A stretch of DNA of 5,539 nt from Acidimicrobiaceae bacterium (GTDB lineage Bacteria; Actinomycetota; Acidimicrobiia; Acidimicrobiales; Microtrichaceae). Both the position numbers and the translations under genes were made by a program. Of the stretch, positions 1 through 5,539 are shown piece by piece. The stretch is taken from assembly GCA_003514205.1 (NCBI GenBank), contig DORQ01000212.1:1165-6703 (forward strand), written 5' to 3'. Below the pieces are notes generated by a model. That model had not been told where the DNA came from. It did no database searches and saw only the letters and a list, made by a program, of their open reading frames with translations. Each line of letters begins with the position of its first letter. Position 1 is the first letter of the stretch.

Positions 1-117
1 TGTCGTTGTCGTTGTCGTTGTGGTGGTTGTGCCACCACCTCCTGGTTGTTCTGGGCACGCGGTGGCGACGAGCGCCAACAAGCCAAGAACAGGAGCTATC
101 GCACGTCGAGCGCGCAT
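1..117 (-). CDS. N-terminal fragment of a predicted lipoprotein with a poly-Thr linker (runs off the window edge)
   Basis: Only the first 39 codons are present, and the gene continues beyond base 1. It starts at ATG 117-115, preceded by a strong GGAGG six bases upstream, which fixes the start. The peptide has a basic n-region (RARR, residues 2-5), a hydrophobic stretch (about residues 6-18) and a lipobox-like ATAC ending at Cys21, so it should be exported, lipidated at Cys21 and anchored to the outer face of the membrane. After Cys21 comes a short PEQP segment, four glycines and then ten threonines up to the edge, which is a flexible linker typical of actinobacterial exported proteins. The functional domain is outside the window, so no function can be assigned; a substrate-binding or wall-associated protein is possible. 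It lies downstream of the L,D-transpeptidase on the same strand but has its own ribosome binding site and possibly its own promoter. Confidence 0.8.
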   Translation of the reverse strand, partial: MRARRAIAPVLGLLALVATACPEQPGGGGTTTTTTTTTT

Positions 118-123
118 AAGGTT

Positions 124-128
124 CCTCC
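124..128 (-). promoter_or_regulatory. Shine-Dalgarno sequence of the lipoprotein gene
   Basis: On the minus strand the sequence reads GGAGG, followed by the six-base spacer AACCTT and then ATG at 117. This is near-ideal spacing and is the strongest ribosome binding site in the window. It decides the start of the lipoprotein gene. Confidence 0.85.
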
Positions 129-165
129 AATATTCGCCCGGGCCGAGTGTCGACCGCTGCTGCAG

Positions 166-196
166 ACGCTAGTCGCTCAGCGAGCTGTGTTGTCAA
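166..196 (-). promoter_or_regulatory. Possible promoter of the lipoprotein gene
   Basis: On the minus strand a perfect -35 hexamer TTGACA (196-191) is followed by a TAGCGT (171-166) that keeps the key TA...T positions of a -10 element. The 19-base spacer is longer than the usual 17, which weakens the call. It would place the transcript start about 40 bases upstream of the lipoprotein ATG, leaving room for its ribosome binding site. The -10 choice is tentative. Confidence 0.35.
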
Positions 197-210
197 CGGT
201 AGAATTACCT

Positions 211-253
211 AAGCGCCGAGATGCCCTGCACCGTGATCGGTGGGGGAGCGCTT
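211..253 (-). terminator. Nested hairpin just after the L,D-transpeptidase stop codon, possible terminator
   Basis: An outer six-base-pair stem (AAGCGC at 211-216 with GCGCTT at 248-253) encloses an inner five-base-pair hairpin (CACCG 229-233, four-base loop, CGGTG 238-242). It begins two bases beyond the stop codon of the minus-strand L,D-transpeptidase gene. There is no clear U-tract after it, so it is not a classical intrinsic terminator. It could be a U-less terminator, which has been proposed in actinobacteria, or an RNA 3'-end stabiliser. Confidence 0.35.
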
Positions 254-255
254 CA

Positions 256-1062
256 CTAGCTCAGAGTAATTGGCGTCCCAATCGGGATGAGGTTGGCGTC
301 CCAGATGAAATTGATCTCTTGATTTGTCATCCGAACACACCCGTGGCTTGCAGCGGTTGTTGGAACGCTGGGCGAACCGTGGAGGGCGTACCCGCCCGTG
401 AAGTACTTGGGTCGCCACAGCTGGCCAAGCTTGGAGATTCGCTGACCGTTGATCTGACGTTGCACTCGGAAGGTACCGCGAGGAGTGGGGGTGCTCTTCT
501 TGCCCGAAGAGATGTCAAACACCCACAGAACCGCGTTGTTCTCGGACACGATCAGCACCTGCCGACCAAGATCGACTTCAACATAGCGACCTGATTTGTT
601 CGACATCGGAGTTGCGCGGTCCCGCGTCGCTCCGAGTACGAATCGCGTTGCGGCGTCGAGCTTTCCAGAACGAGGAAGCCCCATGAACTTCTGGAATGCG
701 GTGAGGCCGTGGCGTGTCGAGGCCCCAAAAAAGCCGGGGGAATCGGAGAGCCAGTACCCGCGTTCGGTGAGTCGAATCTGCATCAAAAAGACTTCGGCTC
801 CAGTGCTCTTCTCACTCAGAACTTCCCCGGTGAGCGGCAGCGCTGTCGGCGTGGGTGCTGGGGCCGGCGCGACAGTCGTGGTCGGCGCTGGCGCGACGAT
901 AGTGGTGGTTGTCGTTGTTTCGGGTGTAGTGCTCGTAGTGGTGTCCTGCCTCGGCGTGGCCGAGGCAGTGGTGGCTCCAACCCAGAGGAAGGTACCAAGT
1001 GTTGCGAGAGCGATCGCCGTAGATACTCGTGCTGTTCTCACAGCGGACTTGTCGTGGTTCAT
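256..1062 (-). CDS. Secreted L,D-transpeptidase (YkuD family) with a peptidoglycan-binding domain
   Basis: This 268-residue protein should act outside the membrane, cross-linking peptidoglycan stems by 3-3 bonds or attaching proteins to them. From ATG 1062 there is a signal peptide (basic start, hydrophobic core about residues 13-30, ASA cleavage site at 33-35), then a Thr/Pro/Ala-rich linker (about 36-74). Next comes a peptidoglycan-binding domain type 1 (about 86-144, with GYW at 102-104 and LTAFQKF at 120-126). A YkuD catalytic domain (about 160-266) ends the protein. Its signature is visible: His228 in ALHGS, then SHGCVRM at 239-245 with His240 and catalytic Cys242. An in-frame ATG at 1152 would add 30 residues in front of the signal peptide and is less likely. 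No Shine-Dalgarno precedes 1062, so leaderless translation is plausible. The domain order matches many actinobacterial enzymes of this family. Fold and catalytic motif are firm; the exact substrate is not known. Confidence 0.9.
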   Translation of the reverse strand: MNHDKSAVRTARVSTAIALATLGTFLWVGATTASATPRQDTTTSTTPETTTTTTIVAPAPTTTVAPAPAPTPTALPLTGEVLSEKSTGAEVFLMQIRLTERGYWLSDSPGFFGASTRHGLTAFQKFMGLPRSGKLDAATRFVLGATRDRATPMSNKSGRYVEVDLGRQVLIVSENNAVLWVFDISSGKKSTPTPRGTFRVQRQINGQRISKLGQLWRPKYFTGGYALHGSPSVPTTAASHGCVRMTNQEINFIWDANLIPIGTPITLS

Positions 1063-1070
1063 GGGCAGGG

Positions 1071-1076
1071 ATCGTA
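1071..1076 (-). promoter_or_regulatory. Candidate -10 element for the L,D-transpeptidase gene
   Basis: On the minus strand TACGAT matches the -10 consensus at four of six positions and ends eight bases before the ATG at 1062. Transcription would begin at or next to the start codon, which fits the absence of a Shine-Dalgarno sequence. I see no convincing -35 at the right distance, so the call is tentative. Confidence 0.35.
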
Positions 1077-1165
1077 CTGGATATTCCTGTCCGGGTAGTA
1101 GCTTCACTTCAAGCGAATCCATCAGGGCTGGTTGCCATGTTGCCCGCCCCAATGTCGAGTACCTG

Positions 1166-1171
1166 TATCGT
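1166..1171 (+). promoter_or_regulatory. Candidate -10 element for the ATPase-glucosidase-VWA operon
   Basis: TATCGT lies six bases upstream of ATG 1178. That spacing would put the first transcribed base at the A of the start codon, giving a leaderless mRNA. No Shine-Dalgarno is visible before this ATG. A TTGCCC at 1140-1145 is a possible -35 but at a long 20-base spacing. Confidence 0.35.
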
Positions 1172-1177
1172 TCGCAG

Positions 1178-2578
1178 ATGGAACGTGCAGCAACGCTAGG
1201 TCAACTGATTGAGAGTGGATGGAGTTCTCGGTCCTTGAAGACCGAACTTCGAGAGAACGCAGTGGCCAGAATTGCCGCCGGCGAAGCACTGGTTCCTGCA
1301 GTATTGGGCTACGAAGACACCGTCATTCCCCAGCTCGAGACGGCGATCCTAGCGGGCCACGATGTTGTGCTCCTCGGCGAGCGAGGGCAGGCGAAGACGC
1401 GCCTCGCCCGAGGTTTAGTGGGATTGCTTGATGAGTGGATGCCGATCGTCGCTGGTTCCGAGGTGCATGACGATCCGTTCGCCCCGATTTCCAAATACGC
1501 CCAAGACTTGCTTGCGGAGTACGGCAATGAGACGGCGATTAGTTGGGTTCATCGTGACCGCCGATATGGCGAGAAGCTCGCAACTCCCGATACGACGATT
1601 GCTGACCTCATTGGGGAAGTCGATCCAATCAAGATCGCGGAGGGTCGTTACCTCTCAGATGAATTGACACTTCATTTCGGACTAGTTCCTCGGACGAATC
1701 GGGGGATTTTCGCGATCAACGAACTCCCCGATCTTGCTGAACGAATTCAGGTCGGATTGCTCAATGTCCTTGAGGAGCGTGACATTCAGATTCGCGGCTT
1801 TACCGTTCGCCTTCCGCTCGACGTGATGTTGATTGCCACGGCGAACCCCGAGGACTACACCAATCGAGGCCGGTTGATTACTCCGCTGAAGGACCGATTC
1901 GGCTCACAGATTCGGACGCACTATCCGTTGGACATTGAAACGGAATGCGAGATCCTTTTGCAGGAGTCGCTCGCCTTTCCCTCAGACCTCGTCGAGATTG
2001 ATGTCCCCGAGTTCATGACAGAAGTCGTTGCAACGATGAGCCACCTTGCTCGTCAGAGCTCGCAGATCTCCCAGCGCTCGGGCGTCTCGGTGCGCCTGTC
2101 CATCTCGAATCACGAAACGATGATTGCGGCTGCCGTTCGCCGCTGCCTCCGATCTGGTGAGGCGCTGGCCGTACCGCGGATCTCAGACCTTGCGTCGCTC
2201 GTAGCATCGACGGCTGGCAAGGTCGAGATCGACACCTTCGAAGAAGGTAAAGGCGGCCAGATTATCGAGAACTTGATCAGAGGCGCCGTACTGACTGTCT
2301 TCCGGGAGCGCGTGGACGCGTCGATGCTGGCGGAGGTGGTCGATGCGTTTGACGGTCGTGATCCTGTGGCAGTCGGAGAAGATGTGCCGTCTTCAGAGTT
2401 GTGCGCCCTAGCTGGGAGCATCCCGGCGCTGCAGAAGGTCGCCACAACCTTGGTTGGGGAGAACTCAACTCCTGCCGCACTCGCGAGTGCTGTTGAGTTC
2501 ATTCTTGATGGCCTGCACTGCTCCAAACGTTTGAATAAAGACGGTCGAGGTTCCAAAGCGCAGTATCGGGCGCGATGA
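1178..2578 (+). CDS. ChlI/MoxR-type AAA+ ATPase (Rv0958-like, often annotated as magnesium chelatase)
   Basis: This 466-residue cytoplasmic ATPase resembles Mycobacterium Rv0958, a protein often labelled magnesium chelatase or sigma-54-interacting regulator, although neither role is established. Visible motifs are a P-loop GERGQAKT (67-74), a Walker B-like FAINELPD (178-185), sensor 1 in ATANPED (220-226) and an arginine-finger motif PLKDRF (236-241). The helical lid follows, with SVRLSISNHE as the likely sensor 2 region. ATPases of this type (MoxR, RavA, CbbQ, NorQ, ChlI) form hexamers and work with a VWA-domain partner to remodel or load cofactors into a target. The start at 1178 is chosen because the family's N-terminal segment (TLGQLIESG) begins just after it; the open frame continues upstream to 596 only as antisense of the L,D-transpeptidase. 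Two deviations, Ala before the P-loop Lys and Asn for the Walker B Asp, are noted in the findings. The stop codon overlaps the next gene's start by four bases. Confidence 0.88.
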   Translation: MERAATLGQLIESGWSSRSLKTELRENAVARIAAGEALVPAVLGYEDTVIPQLETAILAGHDVVLLGERGQAKTRLARGLVGLLDEWMPIVAGSEVHDDPFAPISKYAQDLLAEYGNETAISWVHRDRRYGEKLATPDTTIADLIGEVDPIKIAEGRYLSDELTLHFGLVPRTNRGIFAINELPDLAERIQVGLLNVLEERDIQIRGFTVRLPLDVMLIATANPEDYTNRGRLITPLKDRFGSQIRTHYPLDIETECEILLQESLAFPSDLVEIDVPEFMTEVVATMSHLARQSSQISQRSGVSVRLSISNHETMIAAAVRRCLRSGEALAVPRISDLASLVASTAGKVEIDTFEEGKGGQIIENLIRGAVLTVFRERVDASMLAEVVDAFDGRDPVAVGEDVPSSELCALAGSIPALQKVATTLVGENSTPAALASAVEFILDGLHCSKRLNKDGRGSKAQYRAR

Positions 2579-4065
2579 CGATGATCTCCCGAGCCCAGTT
2601 TGGAACCGAGTTCGCCTGGGGAGTGGCGACGGCTGCCTACCAGATCGAAGGCGCTTGGGACCGCGACGGCAAGGGCCCTTCCATCTGGGACGAGTTCACC
2701 CACGGGCGGGGACCGTTTGGTATACCGCGGATTAAGGACAATGCCACCGGCGATGTAGCGACGGACAGCTACGACCGAGTTGAGGAAGACATTGCGCTTG
2801 TCGCAGCGATGGGATTCACGGCGTACCGATTCAGTATCTCCTGGCCAAGAGTGATTCCCGGCGGTATCGGACCCTGCAACGAAGTAGGCATCGAGTACTA
2901 CTCGCGGGTCGTGGATAGTTGCCTTGCGGCGGGAATTGAGCCCTGGGTGACGTTGTATCACTGGGACCTGCCAGCAGCGCTTGAGGCTCGGGGTGGATGG
3001 ACCAACCCAGAGGTGGTCAGCTGGTTCGTCGAGTACGTCACGGTCGTGGTGGATGCACTTGGAGACAGGGTGTCGCGCTGGATGCTCTTCAACGAACCCT
3101 TGAGCTTTACCGTGCTCGGGTACCTACTTGGCGTTCATGCGCCCGGTCGACGTGGTCTGAAATCCTTCTGCGACTCGGTTCATCATGTCCACCAGTGCAC
3201 TGCAAGAGGGGCCGAGGCAATCCGGGCCCATGCGCGCCGATCGCCAGTGGTTGGCTCCACCCACTACCTCTCGCCGGTGTTGGCCTCGGGATCCGGTCCA
3301 CTGTCGAGGATCGCCGAAACCAACGCGGATGCGCTGATCAATGGGATCTTCCTCGAACCAACCGCCGGCCGTGGCTACCCGGCAAAGCTCCCAACCATGT
3401 TGAGTTCCCTCGCCCGTCGAGGACCCTGCACTCAGGAACTTCAGGCGGATCTCGATTTCCTCGGTGTGCAGTACTACACGCGGTTGCGAACACCGTGGCT
3501 CCCGGTCCCTGGGCTCTGGACGATTCCTCTCTTTGGACGAAATCCCGAGTTGGGAGTTACCTCCCTTGGGTGGGAGATTCGCCCCGAGGGACTTGGAATG
3601 GTGCTTGACCGAGTTCACTCCTATGGAGCCTTCCCCGAAGTCGTGGTGACTGAAGGCGGGGCTTCCTTTGACGATCGACTCGTCAACCGGCAACCAGGCG
3701 ACGCCAAGGTGGTTGACGCGGATCACTCCTCTGAGGATGGCCCCCAGGAGTCTGTGCACGACCAGGTACGTATCCGCTACTACGAGCGGCACCTCGCTGA
3801 GGTGGCCGCGGCGCAGCGTCGAGGTGTACCGGTTTCGGGGTACTTCTGCTGGTCGTTGATGGACAATTTCGAGTGGACCTTTGGGTATCGGCCGCGTTTC
3901 GGACTGGTATACGTGGACTACGAGACGCAGCGTCGAGTGATCAAGGACAGCGGGAAGTGGTTCGGGTCGCTCCTTGGAGGCACAGCGAGGTTGGGCACAG
4001 CGAGGTTGGATACAGCGAGGTTGGATACAGCGAGGTTGGACGCCAGCATTGGAGACACCCCATGA
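2575..4065 (+). CDS. Family 1 glycoside hydrolase (beta-glucosidase type)
   Basis: This complete 496-residue enzyme should hydrolyse beta-linked glucosides, or related beta-glycosides, with retention of configuration. It has no signal peptide and so acts in the cytoplasm. The N-terminal GH1 signature spans residues 13-27 (FAWGVATAAYQIEGA). Sugar-binding residues Gln23, His129 (in YHWD), Trp426, Glu433 and Trp434 (in WSLMDNFEW) are in place. The acid/base is Glu174 in the NEP motif, and the nucleophile is Glu360 in TEGG, where most relatives have TENG. The barrel ends near residue 465 and is followed by a repeat tail (469-488). ATG 2575 overlaps the ATPase stop in an ATGA; a second ATG at 2581 is an alternative start. 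No good Shine-Dalgarno is seen, so reinitiation after the ATPase is likely. Its stop again overlaps the next start by four bases. Family assignment is firm; the natural substrate cannot be read from sequence. Confidence 0.95.
   Translation: MTMISRAQFGTEFAWGVATAAYQIEGAWDRDGKGPSIWDEFTHGRGPFGIPRIKDNATGDVATDSYDRVEEDIALVAAMGFTAYRFSISWPRVIPGGIGPCNEVGIEYYSRVVDSCLAAGIEPWVTLYHWDLPAALEARGGWTNPEVVSWFVEYVTVVVDALGDRVSRWMLFNEPLSFTVLGYLLGVHAPGRRGLKSFCDSVHHVHQCTARGAEAIRAHARRSPVVGSTHYLSPVLASGSGPLSRIAETNADALINGIFLEPTAGRGYPAKLPTMLSSLARRGPCTQELQADLDFLGVQYYTRLRTPWLPVPGLWTIPLFGRNPELGVTSLGWEIRPEGLGMVLDRVHSYGAFPEVVVTEGGASFDDRLVNRQPGDAKVVDADHSSEDGPQESVHDQVRIRYYERHLAEVAAAQRRGVPVSGYFCWSLMDNFEWTFGYRPRFGLVYVDYETQRRVIKDSGKWFGSLLGGTARLGTARLDTARLDTARLDASIGDTP
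3979..4038 (+). repeat. Four tandem 15-base repeats at the 3' end of the glucosidase gene
   Basis: Four adjacent 15-base units begin at 3979, 3994, 4009 and 4024. Units 1 and 2 are identical (starting GGCACAGCG), and units 3 and 4 are identical (starting GATACAGCG); the two types differ at two bases. They encode the in-frame pentapeptides GTARL, GTARL, DTARL, DTARL (residues 469-488). A degenerate fifth unit may follow, as the protein continues DASIG. The repeats lie beyond the usual end of the GH1 barrel. Units of 15 bases keep the frame, so copy-number change by slippage would lengthen or shorten the tail without breaking the gene. Confidence 0.95.
4051..4054 (+). promoter_or_regulatory. 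Shine-Dalgarno sequence of the VWA-family gene
   Basis: GGAG is followed by a seven-base spacer and ATG 4062. It lies inside the last codons of the glucosidase gene, just after the tandem repeats. It supports the chosen start and allows both independent initiation and coupling through the ATGA overlap. Confidence 0.7.
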
Positions 4066-5539
4066 CCTTTCAACGCAGATTCCAATACTCCGCCTGGGAT
4101 GGAACCCAGCGCCCCTTTGAGATGGACGCCTTTGATCTCCTGAAGGAGGCGACCGACGACCTGCTCTACCACGGCGACCCCAACGCGGCACTTCGCCGGC
4201 TGATGCAGGAAGGGTTTGAGGATCGAAACGGGGAGCGCGTCAAGGGGCTTCGTGAGTTGCTTGAACGATTGCGGGCGGAGCGGGAAGAACGACTGGCGAA
4301 CTCGGCGTTGGGTGGAGTGTTCCAGGAGATCTCCGATGGACTGAAGGAGGTGGTGGCCAAGGAGCGATCAAGTTTGGCCGATCTTGTTGAGCGAGCGGAT
4401 CTCGGTGGAAATGAACGGCACAAGGAACTCGCTGAGCAGACAGCAACGGATCACAACCTCGAACTCGACCTCCTTCCAGACGATGTGGCCGGTCGCGTTC
4501 GGGGGTTGGAGAAGTACGAGTTTGTGTCCTCAGAGGCCCAGCAGCAGTTTGAGGAACTTGTTGGACGACTCCGCGAGCAATTGATGCAACAGGTGGTTGA
4601 TTCAATCGGTGAGTCACTGTCGGCAACAACGCCAGAGGACCTCGCCCGAATCACCAGCATGCTAGCGGCGTTAAATGAAATGCTCGAAGCGCGAGCCCGT
4701 GGGGAGGAGCCCGCGTTTGAGGATTTCATGGCGGAGTTCGGCGACATGTTCCCAGAGAACCCTTCCAACCTCGATGAGTTGCTCGAAGCGATGGCCCAAC
4801 GAATGGCCGCAATGCAGGCGCTGATGAACTCCATGACCCCTGAACAGCGTGCATTGCTTGGAGAGCTTTCATCGGGACTCTTTGGCGATCTTGACCTGCA
4901 ATGGCAGTTGGACCAACTCGGCCAGAATCTTCGCGGATTGTTCCCTGACGCAGGGTGGCAGCGAAGCTACGAGTTCAGCGGCGCCGACCCGCTGGATTTC
5001 TCCTCAGCCCTCGAAATGATGAATGAACTTGGCGAGTTGGACCAGCTCGAGCAGTTGCTTCGAGGGACAGTGAACCCAGGGGCGCTCAGTGAGGTTGACC
5101 TCGATCGAGCCCGGGCACTCGCTGGTGAGGAGTTCGCTGATTCGTTGGGGAAGCTCTCCGAACTGTCGACGATGCTGCAAGAGTCGGGCATTGTGCAGTC
5201 AGGTGACGATGGTTTGGAATTGACGCCTGAGGGAATGCGTCGTCTCGGGAAGAACGCGCTGGCTCAGCTCTTCAAGGGCCTGTCGCCGGACATGCTTGGC
5301 GGGCACAACATCGACACGATCGGCGTCGGTCACGAACGGACCTACCAGACCAAGGCGTACGAGTTTGGTGATCCATTCAATCTTGATATCAATCGGACCA
5401 TTGGCAACGCCGTGCGGCGCCGAGCCTCCCAGGCTTCGCCGGGATCGATGCCTGCCGGATCGATATCTGGGAGCAAGGTGCAACTTGATCCAGGAGACTT
5501 CGAGATCGAACAGACCGAACAGTCAGTTCGGTCCTCGAC
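4062..5539 (+). CDS. N-terminal part of the VWA-domain protein partnered with the ATPase (Rv0959-like, runs off the window edge)
   Basis: The frame is open from ATG 4062 to the window end, giving 492 residues plus two bases and no stop. The protein is acidic, rich in Leu, Glu and Met, and mostly helical by eye, with no signal peptide, no membrane segment and no cysteine in the visible part. Recognisable family stretches are DLLYHGDPNAALRRLMQEG (33-51), KYEFVSSEA (151-159), FMAEFGDMFPENP (222-233), LTPEGMRRLGKNAL (387-400) and the conserved AYEFGDPFNLDINRTI (432-447). These match my memory of actinobacterial proteins encoded next to the Rv0958-type ATPase, whose C-terminal third is a von Willebrand factor A domain. 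The visible end, FEIEQTEQS (480-488), is the segment that normally leads into the first VWA strand and its metal-binding DxSxS motif, so that domain should begin just outside the window. The expected role is adaptor or substrate recognition for the ATPase. Start choice is supported by the ATGA overlap and a GGAG upstream. Confidence 0.8.
   Translation, partial: MTFQRRFQYSAWDGTQRPFEMDAFDLLKEATDDLLYHGDPNAALRRLMQEGFEDRNGERVKGLRELLERLRAEREERLANSALGGVFQEISDGLKEVVAKERSSLADLVERADLGGNERHKELAEQTATDHNLELDLLPDDVAGRVRGLEKYEFVSSEAQQQFEELVGRLREQLMQQVVDSIGESLSATTPEDLARITSMLAALNEMLEARARGEEPAFEDFMAEFGDMFPENPSNLDELLEAMAQRMAAMQALMNSMTPEQRALLGELSSGLFGDLDLQWQLDQLGQNLRGLFPDAGWQRSYEFSGADPLDFSSALEMMNELGELDQLEQLLRGTVNPGALSEVDLDRARALAGEEFADSLGKLSELSTMLQESGIVQSGDDGLELTPEGMRRLGKNALAQLFKGLSPDMLGGHNIDTIGVGHERTYQTKAYEFGDPFNLDINRTIGNAVRRRASQASPGSMPAGSISGSKVQLDPGDFEIEQTEQSVRSS

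Noticed and set aside
46..594. Plus-strand open frame of 182 codons
   Set aside because: It runs antisense across the lipoprotein start, the intergenic gap and the transpeptidase catalytic domain, and shows no domain.
1063..1152. Upstream ATG (1152) for the L,D-transpeptidase
   Set aside because: It would place 30 extra residues before a clear signal peptide, and no ribosome binding site supports it.
596..1177. Plus-strand open frame extending the ATPase by 194 residues at its N-terminus
   Set aside because: It is antisense to the well-supported L,D-transpeptidase gene, has low-complexity Val/Gly runs that mirror the Thr/Pro linker codons, and family resemblance begins only after ATG 1178.
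2110..2961. Minus-strand open frame of 283 codons opposite the ATPase end and glucosidase start
   Set aside because: It spans the junction of two firm plus-strand genes and its translation is Arg/Ser/Pro-rich without any motif.
3979..4038. CRISPR-like or attachment-site reading of the tandem repeats
   Set aside because: The units are contiguous with no spacers, keep the reading frame and lie inside a coding gene, so a coding minisatellite explains them.
3124..4191. Minus-strand open frame of 355 codons opposite the glucosidase
   Set aside because: The glucosidase on the plus strand has all GH1 motifs; the reverse frame shows no recognisable domain and is explained by GC-rich codon bias.
5441..5466. 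Repeated GGATCGAT within the VWA-family gene
   Set aside because: Two short copies inside a Ser/Gly/Pro linker are easily due to chance and codon use; no array or palindrome structure extends from them.

Overview
The window looks like a chromosomal segment from a moderately GC-rich actinobacterium. I infer this from the codon use, the Thr/Pro-rich secreted proteins, start codons that lack ribosome binding sites, and an ATPase plus VWA-type protein pair that resembles Mycobacterium Rv0958/Rv0959. An Acidimicrobiia-like lineage is my best guess, from general impression only. No RNA genes, mobile elements or CRISPR arrays are visible.

The layout is two divergent blocks. The left block (1-1062) is on the minus strand. 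It holds a secreted L,D-transpeptidase (YkuD family, with a peptidoglycan-binding domain) followed downstream by the first 39 codons of a lipoprotein that runs off the window edge. Both proteins have a signal sequence followed by a Thr-rich linker, so both belong to the cell envelope. The 138-base gap between them holds a nested hairpin, a weak promoter candidate and a strong ribosome binding site for the lipoprotein.

A 115-base divergent region (1063-1177) separates the blocks. Neither flanking start codon has a clear Shine-Dalgarno sequence. Each has a -10-like hexamer six to eight bases upstream, which suggests leaderless transcripts in both directions.

The right block (1178 to the end) is a tight plus-strand operon of three genes: a ChlI/MoxR-type AAA+ ATPase, a complete family 1 glycoside hydrolase (beta-glucosidase type), and a long acidic helical protein that matches the N-terminal part of the VWA protein normally paired with this ATPase. 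The window ends just before the expected VWA domain. Both junctions are four-base ATGA overlaps, so translation is probably coupled throughout. The ATPase and VWA proteins are expected to form a chaperone-like remodelling pair whose target is unknown. The glucosidase between them is the unusual element. It ends in a 15-base tandem repeat coding for five-residue units, directly before the overlap with the third gene.
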